Below are positions 1 to 6,488 of a stretch of 12,299 nucleotides of DNA, piece after piece. The notes under the pieces were generated by a model. That model ran no database searches, was not told the origin of the DNA, and saw only the letters and a program-made list of their open reading frames with translations. The DNA comes from JBNJEM01 sp051745935 (lineage in GTDB: Bacteria; Planctomycetota; Planctomycetia; Pirellulales; Pirellulaceae): the NCBI GenBank assembly GCA_051745935.1, contig JBNJEM010000171.1:1-12299 (forward strand). The letters are read 5' to 3'. Position 1 is the stretch's first letter, and each line of letters begins with the position of its first letter. The position numbers and the translations under genes were made by a program.

Positions 1-1244
1 CCTTTGGGGATCACCACGATTCGCGCGTCGTGTCCGTGCCGCTCGAGTGCCCTGTCGACCGCGACTTCGACGCTTGGCGCGCTGCGTACGAAGAGCGTAT
101 CGAGCACCTCCGCGGGGAGCCCGTCGCTGACCATGATCACATTGGCCTTGCGGCGTACCTTGGCCAGTTCCTCCAGCTGCCACTGGTCCACTTGGAAGTA
201 ATCGTCTCGCTGGATGCAATCCAGGAACGAATTCAGGTCCGCGTGTTCGTGGAAAAGTTGCTGAAACTGGGAGCTGCCGATACCATCGGCGAGGCTGGCC
301 GCGACAATGATGGTGCCTCCCTCTCGTACAACCGGCAGCGCTCCGGTCATGCCTTTGATGGACTGGTAGAATGTCGTATCAAGGGGATAGCCGGCGCTAC
401 TGGTGACCACGATATCCGCCGGCTGGGCCACCGAATCGGTGACCACGCCACGCACGAACTCTACCCCCTCCAGGAATGCGGCTTCCATATCACCCGCCAC
501 GAATTTCAATGGCCGACGCTGATCGTCCAATACCACGTTGACAATGAAATCGCAGCCGGCCTTGCGGCCGATCCAGGTGTTTTCCTCATGGACGGGATTG
601 CCATCCAAAACACCGCAATCGGCGCGGGGATGTTCCAGAAAACGGGGGCTATGCCAGGCGCGAATCGTCTCCAAAGCGGCAATTCCGGGACAAATCAACT
701 TGCGTCCGCCGGAGAACCCCGCCATCAAGTGAGGCTCAATCAACCCGACGGTCAGTTTCAAATCCGCCCGCGCGTAACGGGCGTCGATCCAAACCGGGAC
801 GCCGCGCGGACTTTCTCCCAAATACGTATGTTCCGCGCGCACCTCGCCATGGTGATTCTCAATGCGATAACGCTCGACAATGTCCGCGCCCAGGATTTCA
901 ACCAACTCCTCGCCTTCGTTAGGGCGATGGAGCCCGGTGGCAATCAGGATCAGAATGTTTTCACGGGCAATGCCAGCCTCTTCCAAGACCTTCAACACGG
1001 GCGACACGATCAAATGGTTGGGGACGGGGCGGGTAATGTCGCAAACGACAATGCACGCGCTGCGACAACCGGATGCCACGTGTTTCAAAGGAGGGGTACC
1101 GCGGGGCGTGGCCAACGTTTCCAAGAGGGCCGCGCGGGGATCCGGCAACGGAGCCGCCGCTTGATATCTCAGGGAACGAACGACGCGTTCATCGGGAAGT
1201 TCAACGTCCAGCCCCTCCCGGCCATACTCCAAACGGACACGCAT
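1..1244 (-). CDS. larA: LarA-family nickel-pincer racemase (lactate racemase-like), C-terminus cut off by window edge
   Basis: Read on the minus strand from the ATG at 1244, this gives 414 uninterrupted codons that run off the left edge. LarA proteins are usually about 425 residues, so little is missing. LarA enzymes racemise lactate or related 2-hydroxyacids with a nickel-pincer nucleotide bound to a lysine. The signature residues are visible: DITRP with Arg72, ATGLHRPN with His106, EPHLMAGFSGGRK with His172 and Lys182, and His198. Their spacing matches His108, His174, Lys184 (pincer attachment) and His200 of the Lactobacillus enzyme with a constant offset of two. GGGGAG precedes the start, which lies 9 nt after the small basic protein stop, so the two are probably cotranscribed. 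The cofactor genes larB, larC and larE are not in the window. The fold is confident; the exact hydroxyacid is unknown, since LarA homologues act on several. Confidence 0.9.
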   Translation of the reverse strand, partial: MRVRLEYGREGLDVELPDERVVRSLRYQAAAPLPDPRAALLETLATPRGTPPLKHVASGCRSACIVVCDITRPVPNHLIVSPVLKVLEEAGIARENILILIATGLHRPNEGEELVEILGADIVERYRIENHHGEVRAEHTYLGESPRGVPVWIDARYARADLKLTVGLIEPHLMAGFSGGRKLICPGIAALETIRAWHSPRFLEHPRADCGVLDGNPVHEENTWIGRKAGCDFIVNVVLDDQRRPLKFVAGDMEAAFLEGVEFVRGVVTDSVAQPADIVVTSSAGYPLDTTFYQSIKGMTGALPVVREGGTIIVAASLADGIGSSQFQQLFHEHADLNSFLDCIQRDDYFQVDQWQLEELAKVRRKANVIMVSDGLPAEVLDTLFVRSAPSVEVAVDRALERHGHDARIVVIPK

Positions 1245-1253
1245 GATGCTCCC

Positions 1254-1460
1254 CTAGCTTTCGCCCTCCTCGCCCTCTTTCTTTTTCTTCTTCTTCTTCA
1301 GCGAGACTTTCACAACCCCCACCTTGGGCAATCCAAGCACGGGGTCCCCTTCGGACCAACGGTTGCTCTCTTTCAATTTTTCCAGGCGCTCGGCCCGGGT
1401 CAGCACGTTGCGACTCCGAATCGTACCCGATCGAATCTTGAGGCTCTTATCAATAGTCAT
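1254..1460 (-). CDS. PVC-group small basic protein (TIGR04137-like)
   Basis: This 68-residue protein begins MTIDKSLKIR and continues through RSRNVLTRAERLEKL and GDPVLGLPKV, a pattern I recognise as the small basic protein conserved across Planctomycetes, Verrucomicrobia and Chlamydiae. The family has been proposed to bind nucleic acid or ribosomal RNA, but its role is unproven. The N-terminal two thirds is rich in Arg and Lys; the tail has seven consecutive lysines (about residues 55-61) followed by acidic EGEEGES. The ATG at 1460 is chosen because AAGGAG lies 9 nt upstream and family homology starts there; longer in-frame readings back to 1775 add unrelated residues. It is the first gene of a likely two-gene unit with the LarA-like gene, after a 654-bp gap from the kinase. 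The lysine codons form an AAG-rich, slippage-prone tract at about 1277-1300. Confidence 0.88.
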   Translation of the reverse strand: MTIDKSLKIRSGTIRSRNVLTRAERLEKLKESNRWSEGDPVLGLPKVGVVKVSLKKKKKKKEGEEGES

Positions 1461-1685
1461 GAACGAATTTCTCCTTCCAGCTTGGCGACGAAGCCCCGCG
1501 AAACCGGCGGTCCGCGTTGTGTGGTTCCCGGCACCCCGCGACGGAACTCGTGAGCCGGCCGCTCCCCTCGCGCCTCGAGCGATTATCGCGAGAATGCTTG
1601 AGCAGGTCCGCGTCGTTTCCGTTGGCATGAAACACAGTTGTTGGCAGCAATTCAGCCGCGGCAGGCGGCCATCACGCAACCCACT

Positions 1686-1714
1686 AGTATACGGAGTCCA
1701 CCGGTAGTGAACAA
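1686..1714 (-). promoter_or_regulatory. candidate sigma70-like promoter for the small basic protein gene
   Basis: On the minus strand, TTGTTC (1714-1709) is followed after exactly 17 bp by TATACT (1691-1686). The -10 box matches the sigma70 consensus at five of six positions, the -35 box at three. Transcription would begin near 1679 and leave a leader of about 220 nt before the ATG at 1460. The call rests on consensus matching only. Confidence 0.3.
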
Positions 1715-1767
1715 CCGAGACGGGTGTTCCGTTTCTAGGTGCAGGCTGCGGGAATGTAGGAGGCACG

Positions 1768-1783
1768 AACGGCAAGTGCCGTT
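1768..1783. repeat. short perfect hairpin
   Basis: AACGGC, a four-base AAGT loop and GCCGTT form a perfect six-pair stem. No T-run follows on either strand, so it does not look like a simple terminator. A second hairpin starts 9 bp later. Confidence 0.5.
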
Positions 1784-1792
1784 GCTGAAAAC

Positions 1793-1817
1793 GTAGCCGT
1801 TCACGGGTGCCGGCTAC
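1793..1817. repeat. hairpin with 7-bp stem
   Basis: GTAGCCG (1793-1799) and CGGCTAC (1811-1817) are perfect inverted copies around an 11-nt loop. It lies between the hairpin at 1768-1783 and the large inverted repeat starting at 1846. Function is unknown. Confidence 0.45.
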
Positions 1818-1845
1818 ACGGCTTGGACACGCAAGGCCCGCATGG

Positions 1846-1961
1846 ATGCCACGGGCTTGTCCCGTGGTGGTTCACGCTCGCCGCTACAAACCGGCCAGAC
1901 ACGTCATTCCTGGCCGTCGGTAGCGTGGAACGTAACGGACCACGGGACAAGCCCGTGGCAT
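1846..1961. repeat. 116-bp element with 23-bp perfect inverted ends, each end a hairpin
   Basis: Positions 1846-1868 and 1939-1961 are perfect reverse complements over 23 bp, separated by 70 bp. Each arm also contains its own hairpin: CCACGGG and CCCGTGG around five nt (1849-1867 on the left, 1940-1958 on the right). The 70-bp interior shows no gene. The architecture resembles a paired REP-like element or a very small MITE-like element. No target-site duplication is evident and no transposase gene is nearby. Confidence 0.7.
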
Positions 1962-1996
1962 TTGCACCTGGATAATCCTTTCCTCAATATCGGCGA

Positions 1997-2014
1997 CGGA
2001 CGTGCGAACGTCCG
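1997..2014. repeat. 7-bp hairpin with GCGA tetraloop
   Basis: CGGACGT, loop GCGA, ACGTCCG: a perfect seven-pair stem closed by a GNRA-type tetraloop. It lies about 100 bp past the kinase stop codon. No U-tract follows in the kinase's direction, so a canonical intrinsic terminator is not supported, though the hairpin could stabilise or end the kinase transcript. Confidence 0.45.
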
Positions 2015-2114
2015 CGGATATCAGTCTTTTGCCCGTGAACGATTATCTGAAAACAAAGGCTGTCCGCACCTGGAAACGGAAGAGCGACCGAGACGGAACC
2101 CTCTTAATGGGGGG

Positions 2115-2990
2115 CTATTCCTCGTCTGATTTCACGCCCCGGATCGAGCGAAGAAATCTTTCCACGGTTTGGGGCCGATCATCAGGGTTGGGCTGAATAC
2201 ACCGCATGATGGCCCGGGCCAATTGTTCATTGAGGGCCGGGTAAAGCTGGCGGATATCACACGGCTCTTGGGTATCATGAGCCAAGGCTGCTTGGCCAGT
2301 AATTTCCGTAATGGGCCAGGGGAGTTCAAACGTACAAATCTGATAGGCGGATATCCCCATGGCGAAGATATCGAGCCGCTGGTCGGTCCACCGCCGCCGG
2401 ATCACTTCCGGGGCCATGTACAGCGGGGTGCCGGTCCGATTTCCCGGTTGCATAAACGGTTTGCGCGCGGGTAGGGACAGTCCGAAATCAATTAATTTCA
2501 GCTTGCCGGTGTCCGTATCATGGATGAAATTCCTCGGGCAGACATCCCGGTGGATAAAGCCTTCCGAGTGAACGTACCCAACCGCCTCGGCCATCTGCCG
2601 GATCAACTCCAGCCGGCGCCCCTCGATCGTGGGGTCGCGTGCTTTGAGGAGTTGATGCAGGCCGGGGCCCTTTAACAGTTCCATCACGATGTACTGGACT
2701 CCGTCGGTGGTCAGGCCGTATTCGTAAGTCTCGACCACGAAGGGATGGTGCAGTTTGCTCGCAATTTCTCCTTCACTCGGCTTTTGGAGCCCCTTGAATC
2801 GCGCCTCGAAGGTGGTGACTTTTTCGCGATCGGCAATTTTGAGTCCCACGATGTCGTCGGTTTTTCGATCGCGGGCCACATAGAATTTCGACATGGTTCC
2901 CGAAATCCCCCGCCGGAGGATTTCAAACCGCTCGCGCACGTTAACCCGGTTGCCGCGAAATATCGATTGAAATCGGTTGAATAGGCTCAT
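2115..2990 (-). CDS. small soluble serine/threonine-type protein kinase
   Basis: This 291-residue protein is essentially one Hanks-type kinase domain with no membrane segment or sensor domain, so it is probably cytoplasmic. Visible landmarks are a degenerate glycine loop (Gly28, Gly31), the VAIK-type lysine in VGLKIAD (Lys51), helix-C Glu75, the catalytic loop HRDVCPRN (147-154), DFG (168-170), APE (193-195) and the F-helix Asp207. The residues needed for phosphotransfer are present. The usual lysine two places after the catalytic Asp is replaced by Cys151, while Arg153 sits four places after it, as in the HRDLAARN loop of tyrosine kinases. It starts 56 bp after accD and may be cotranscribed with it; its substrates cannot be read from sequence. 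No strong ribosome site precedes the ATG at 2990. Confidence 0.9.
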   Translation of the reverse strand: MSLFNRFQSIFRGNRVNVRERFEILRRGISGTMSKFYVARDRKTDDIVGLKIADREKVTTFEARFKGLQKPSEGEIASKLHHPFVVETYEYGLTTDGVQYIVMELLKGPGLHQLLKARDPTIEGRRLELIRQMAEAVGYVHSEGFIHRDVCPRNFIHDTDTGKLKLIDFGLSLPARKPFMQPGNRTGTPLYMAPEVIRRRWTDQRLDIFAMGISAYQICTFELPWPITEITGQAALAHDTQEPCDIRQLYPALNEQLARAIMRCIQPNPDDRPQTVERFLRSIRGVKSDEE

Positions 2991-3046
2991 GATTCCAATC
3001 TAAGCAGCAAAAGAGGGTTGAGCAACTCCGCGGCCGCTAAACGTTG

Positions 3047-3940
3047 CTATTTACCGCAGTAATCGATTGTACGGGCAATTTCGCTTTTGAGCTTCGCTCG
3101 GAGCACGATGCGGTCGATATACCCGTGTTCCAGCAGGAATTCGCTGGTCTGAAACCCTTTGGGAAGTTCGATTCGGAGCGTGGCCTTGATCGTGCGGGGG
3201 CCAGCGAACCCGATCAACGCTCGAGGTTCGGCAAACACGACATCGCCAAGCGAGGCGAAACTCGCCGCGACACCGCCCATCGTCGGGTTGGTCAGCACGG
3301 ATATGAACAGGCCCCCGGATTCATCGTAACGGGCCAAGGCCGCCGACACTTTCGCCATCTGCATCAAGGAGAGAATCCCTTCGTGCATCCGAGCGCCCCC
3401 GCCCGACCCGCTCACCACGATCAGCGGGAGTTTCTGCTCGATGGATCGTTCCACCAATCGCGTCAGCCGCTCGCCCACCACGGATCCCATACTGCCCATG
3501 ATGAAGGCTGAGTCCGTGACCCCAAAGGCCACGCGGCGAGCCCGGATCATTCCCGTGCCCGTCAAGGCGGCATCCAACAAGCCGGTCCGGGCTTGCTCGT
3601 CCTTCAATCGATCGGCGTACCGTTTCTTATCCTGAAAGAGAAGGGGGTCGGCGGGGCGGAGATCGGCATCCAGTTCTTCAAATGTTCCCTCATCCAGCAG
3701 CTGAGCGATCCGATCCCGCGCGGAGACATAAAAGTGATACCCACACTCGGGGCACACCCCTAATCGCCGTTCGGCTTCTTTACGAAAAATGATTTCTTGA
3801 CAACCGGGACAACGTTGCCATAGTCCCTCGGGAACGCCACGTTTTTCTCTTTGCATTGTATTGTATACCGCGTGTTGTATACCGCTATCGGGCAAAAGTG
3901 ACACCCGTCGTTTGTCTTTCAGGAACCTCTCATGGTTCAT
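3047..3940 (-). CDS. accD: acetyl-CoA carboxylase carboxyltransferase subunit beta
   Basis: AccD pairs with AccA to transfer carboxyl from carboxybiotin to acetyl-CoA, making malonyl-CoA for fatty acid synthesis. Residues 44-66 form the expected zinc ribbon (Cys44, Cys47, Cys63, Cys66). The carboxyltransferase core follows, with SGSGGGARMHEG (177-188), LTNPTMGGVAASFASLGD and ALIGFAGPR, and a typical QTSEFLLEHG C-terminus. The family motif I recall is SASGGARM, so this copy seems to carry one extra glycine. Length, 297 residues, is normal. The ATG at 3940 shares its A with the last base of the rpe stop (TGATG), suggesting coupled translation. No good ribosome site precedes it. Met29 (codon 3856-3854) lies just before KRGVPEGLW, where many AccD proteins begin, and is a serious alternative start. 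Confidence 0.95.
   Translation of the reverse strand: MNHERFLKDKRRVSLLPDSGIQHAVYNTMQREKRGVPEGLWQRCPGCQEIIFRKEAERRLGVCPECGYHFYVSARDRIAQLLDEGTFEELDADLRPADPLLFQDKKRYADRLKDEQARTGLLDAALTGTGMIRARRVAFGVTDSAFIMGSMGSVVGERLTRLVERSIEQKLPLIVVSGSGGGARMHEGILSLMQMAKVSAALARYDESGGLFISVLTNPTMGGVAASFASLGDVVFAEPRALIGFAGPRTIKATLRIELPKGFQTSEFLLEHGYIDRIVLRAKLKSEIARTIDYCGK
3861..3885. repeat. 11-bp direct repeat in the accD N-terminal or leader region
   Basis: TTGTATACCGC occurs at 3861-3871 and again at 3875-3885, a 14-bp period. Each copy contains the palindrome GTATAC. Because 14 is not a multiple of three, the two copies encode different residues (GIQ against AVYN in accD), so the repetition is at DNA level. 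It ends only 4 bp upstream of the alternative accD start Met29. Confidence 0.6.
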
Positions 3941-4632
3941 CAGGGGCTGGACGCCAGCTGTTTCAAGTGTTGCACCGCTTGGCCGTAGTTTTCACTCTGA
4001 AACACCGCGGTGCCCACCACGAACAGCTGCGCGCCGGCCGTGGCGCACCGTTGGATCGTGGCCCCATTGACGCCGCCGTCCACTTCCAGCAACACCTCGT
4101 CCCCGGCATGCTCGCGGGCCAGGGAAAGCTTTTCCAGCGCCACCTCGTGGAATTGCTGCCCTCCAAAGCCGGCGGGCACGCTCATGACCAACACCAAGTC
4201 GCACACGTCCCAGCAATCGTCAAGCGTGGACATGGGGGTGTCCGGATTGAGCGTAATTCCCGCCGCGACGCCCAAATCCCGAATCTGCCGCAAGAGCTCT
4301 CGGGGCCGCGCCGCAGCCTCGACATGAACCGTTAAACAATCAGCCCCCGCCGCGCAAAACCGCTCCACGTACCGGGCCGGTTCGCGGATCATCAGGTGCA
4401 CATCAAGCAGCAACTCAGTCTGCTTTCGCAACGCTTCCAGAATCGGAAACCCAAAGGTCAAATTGGGCACGAAGCAACCATCCATCACATCCAGATGCAC
4501 GCAGCGAACCCCGGCTGCTTCAAGCTGTCTCACTTCCCGCTCAAGATTGCCAAAATCGGCGGAAAGCAACGATGGAAGCACGTGTGGTTGATCGTGGCGC
4601 AGAGTCAGAAAGTGATCTCGTCGACAGGTCAC
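3940..4632 (-). CDS. rpe: ribulose-phosphate 3-epimerase
   Basis: Rpe interconverts ribulose 5-phosphate and xylulose 5-phosphate in the pentose phosphate pathway. From the GTG at 4632 the protein has 230 residues. It shows PSLLSADFGNL near the N-terminus, HLDVMDG with His46, Asp48 and Asp51, DVHLMI with His79, and DGGVN with Asp185; these supply the metal ligands and both catalytic aspartates of the TIM barrel. The frame stays open to an ATG at 4821, but that adds 63 residues unlike the family. GTG 4632 has GAAAGG about 8 nt upstream, and homology begins about 13 residues later than in the E. coli enzyme. The phosphate-loop motif, usually SVNPGFGGQ, reads SVPAGFGGQ here. It overlaps accD by one base and lies 249 bp after scpB. 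Confidence 0.93.
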   Translation of the reverse strand: MTCRRDHFLTLRHDQPHVLPSLLSADFGNLEREVRQLEAAGVRCVHLDVMDGCFVPNLTFGFPILEALRKQTELLLDVHLMIREPARYVERFCAAGADCLTVHVEAAARPRELLRQIRDLGVAAGITLNPDTPMSTLDDCWDVCDLVLVMSVPAGFGGQQFHEVALEKLSLAREHAGDEVLLEVDGGVNGATIQRCATAGAQLFVVGTAVFQSENYGQAVQHLKQLASSP

Positions 4633-4707
4633 GTTACGAGCCTTTCGCGGAAGTGAGAAAGGAGCGGCAAAATCAGTGAGACGCGACGCGCACGATCCAG
4701 CGACCTT

Positions 4708-4737
4708 TCCGATCGCCCGCCATCCGATCGCCCGCCG
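4708..4737. repeat. tandem 15-bp duplication upstream of rpe
   Basis: TCCGATCGCCCGCC occurs at 4708-4721 and 4723-4736, giving two adjacent 15-bp units that differ only in their last base. They lie 76 bp or more upstream of the rpe GTG start. Replication slippage or a paired binding site could explain them. Nothing else was recognised in the 249-bp scpB-rpe gap. Confidence 0.6.
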
Positions 4738-4881
4738 TGCATGGCCTCCGGTGCCCCCCTGTGGGAACGCCACCTTGCTGGAAGACCTGGTGATGCAAGT
4801 CGCCCTGGCGGACCACCCCAAAATGACTCTATTTTACCACCGACCAACACGTTGGCTAGTGGGTGGGGTTGCCAGGCCGTT

Positions 4882-5646
4882 TCAGTCCATGTCTTGACTC
4901 CGTGGAAGCTCTTCAATGCTCGCGAGCCCGAACACGTCCAGGAATCGATCGGTGACAAAGTAGCGGGGCGTGCGAGGCTTTTCGTCCGTCCGCTCGATGC
5001 GCAGCAAGCGCCGCCGGACAAGTTGCGAGAGGATCCCTCCGCTCCCGCGGCCCCGGATTGCATCCACTTCGTGCCGCGTGCATCCTTGCTGGTAGGCCAC
5101 GATGGCCAGCACGTCAATGGCGGCCTGCGACAAGCGGGCTTCACGTATCCGACCGTAGAACACGTTGCGAAGCGCCGAGAATTCCTCGCGCAGCTCGAGC
5201 CGATACCCGCCGCCGTGTAGCACCACGTGATACGGATGCCGCCGCGCTTGGTACTCGGTATTGAGTTCCGCGACCAGCTCATCGACTTCCCGCGCGGGCA
5301 CGCCCCGCATCAACCCGGCAAGCTGCTCGCTGCTGATCGGCTCGTTTCGCGGGTGACCGACGAACAAGACCGCCTCGATAATGGCTTTGGGGCAGAGCTG
5401 GCGGGCGTCATCCGCCGCATCACTTTCAATCGACTCCAGGATTTCCTCGGCTCCCGTCGCCTGGGGCTTTTGGGGGGGCTCGTACGGGTCCTCCCCCTTG
5501 CCGATCAATGCGGCATAGGCCTGGCTGAGTTCATCGAGCGAGATGCCGCGATCGTCTTCCACCGCCCCAAATTGTTCCAAACCGAAGTCGTCGGTGGACC
5601 GAGTGGGCTGGTCGGGATCGCGATCGGGCCCGTTGGACGCTACCAT
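4882..5646 (-). CDS. scpB: segregation and condensation protein B
   Basis: ScpB partners ScpA and SMC in the condensin complex that compacts and segregates chromosomes. The 254-residue protein has the expected two winged-helix halves: AIIEAVLFVGHPRNEPIS and following (about 87-150), and LSQAAIDVLAIVAYQQGCTR with IRGRGSGGILSQLV and RYFVTDRFLDVFGLASIEELP (about 172-248). The first 85 residues are an acidic, probably disordered extension beyond the usual roughly 200-residue core. The ATG at 5646 gives a 7-nt overlap with the upstream epimerase stop (ATGGTAG), typical of coupled translation; an in-frame ATG at 5724 would bury 26 unrelated residues inside that gene. scpA is not in the window. Finding a condensin gene directly downstream of sugar genes is unusual. 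Confidence 0.94.
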   Translation of the reverse strand: MVASNGPDRDPDQPTRSTDDFGLEQFGAVEDDRGISLDELSQAYAALIGKGEDPYEPPQKPQATGAEEILESIESDAADDARQLCPKAIIEAVLFVGHPRNEPISSEQLAGLMRGVPAREVDELVAELNTEYQARRHPYHVVLHGGGYRLELREEFSALRNVFYGRIREARLSQAAIDVLAIVAYQQGCTRHEVDAIRGRGSGGILSQLVRRRLLRIERTDEKPRTPRYFVTDRFLDVFGLASIEELPRSQDMD

Positions 5647-6488
5647 CGTTTCGCTACTTGGTCTTTCATGAACGCGAGCCCATCGCGGGCCAGCTGTTCT
5701 TCGTGCTCGTACATGCGGCGCCAAATCTTGGTCGCGGCAACGAGCTCTGGCAACGCCAGCCCAAATGCTTCAATCATCAGCCAGCCATCATATCCAACAT
5801 CCTTCAGCGTATCAAACGTCTCCTGCCAGCGGACGTTACCCTGGCCCGGCGTGCCGCGGTCATTCTCGGAAACGTGGACGTGGGTCAGCACATCGGCGCA
5901 GGCGCGAATGGCATCCGGCGTGCTCTTTTCTTCGATGTGCGAGTGAAAGGTGTCGTACATGACTTGGCAATTCGGATGATTGACGTCCTTGACGAACCGT
6001 GCCGCATCGGCGTGGGTGTTGAGCAGATAGCATTCAAAGCGATTCAGGCTTTCGATCCCCAGCGTGACGCCACACTGGCCAGCGTGTTCCGCGACCTCCG
6101 CCATCGACTCCACCCCCCATTTCCACTCGTCGTCCGTGGGGCCTTGGCCGGTAAAGCAACCCAGCGCCGAATGCAGGGGGCCGACAAGGTGCGTGCAGCC
6201 CGCCGCCTGCGCGCATTCGATGGCCTTCTTGTTGTTGGCCACGCCCCTTGCACGGTTCGTCGGGTCGGGGCTGATGGGATTGTCTTCCTCCCCACGAACC
6301 GTGACCGCGGTACGCTGAAGTCCGAGATCATCCAGTCGCCGAGCCCAAGGGCTGAAATGATTGACATCCAGATCGAATACCGGCAATTCCACGCCGTCAT
6401 AGCCCATGTCTTTCAGCATTTTCAGCGTCGGCAGCAGATCTTCGCCGAGACCGCCCGTCCACAACAGGAGGTTCATTCCAAATTTCAT
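5640..6488 (-). CDS. TIM-barrel sugar epimerase of the D-psicose/D-tagatose 3-epimerase family
   Basis: These 282 residues form an AP-endonuclease-2-type TIM barrel. GIESLNRFE (Glu146, Glu152), VMYDTFH (Asp179), HVHVSENDRG (His205, Arg211) and MIEAFG (Glu240) line up with Glu152, Glu158, Asp185, His211, Arg217 and Glu246 of Agrobacterium D-psicose 3-epimerase at a constant offset of six. All four metal ligands are therefore present. Members epimerise C3 of free ketoses; related barrels act on 3-keto-sugars or inositols, so the substrate is open. AAGGAG lies 8 nt before the ATG at 6488. The start overlaps the preceding stop by four bases (ATGA) and the gene ends inside the start of scpB. It is cytoplasmic, with no signal peptide. 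Confidence 0.88.
   Translation of the reverse strand: MKFGMNLLLWTGGLGEDLLPTLKMLKDMGYDGVELPVFDLDVNHFSPWARRLDDLGLQRTAVTVRGEEDNPISPDPTNRARGVANNKKAIECAQAAGCTHLVGPLHSALGCFTGQGPTDDEWKWGVESMAEVAEHAGQCGVTLGIESLNRFECYLLNTHADAARFVKDVNHPNCQVMYDTFHSHIEEKSTPDAIRACADVLTHVHVSENDRGTPGQGNVRWQETFDTLKDVGYDGWLMIEAFGLALPELVAATKIWRRMYEHEEQLARDGLAFMKDQVAKRW

Larger units (their letters stand above)
1461..2114. other. 654-bp gap without a gene, rich in hairpins
   Basis: No reading frame on either strand has a recognisable product; the longest (1842-2129 on plus) has biased, low-information composition. The gap holds a candidate promoter (1686-1714), hairpins at 1768-1783, 1793-1817 and 1997-2014, and the inverted pair of hairpins at 1846-1961. 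It separates the kinase from the small basic protein, so the latter is probably transcribed on its own. Confidence 0.7.

Noticed and set aside
30..1553. A 507-codon open frame on the plus strand
   Set aside because: It is antisense to the LarA-like gene and the small basic protein, both of which carry recognisable family motifs. Its translation resembles no family.
1254..1775. Small basic protein extended upstream to 1775
   Set aside because: The extra 105 residues are Arg- and Thr-rich and unlike the family. The ATG at 1460 has AAGGAG and starts exactly at family homology.
3940..4821. Longer rpe starting at the ATG at 4821
   Set aside because: It would add 63 residues with no Rpe similarity. 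GTG 4632 has a ribosome site and gives the expected length.
4629..5282. A 217-codon minus-strand frame across the scpB end and the rpe leader
   Set aside because: It is out of frame with clear scpB motifs and its product is low-complexity Ser, Arg and Gly with no family features.
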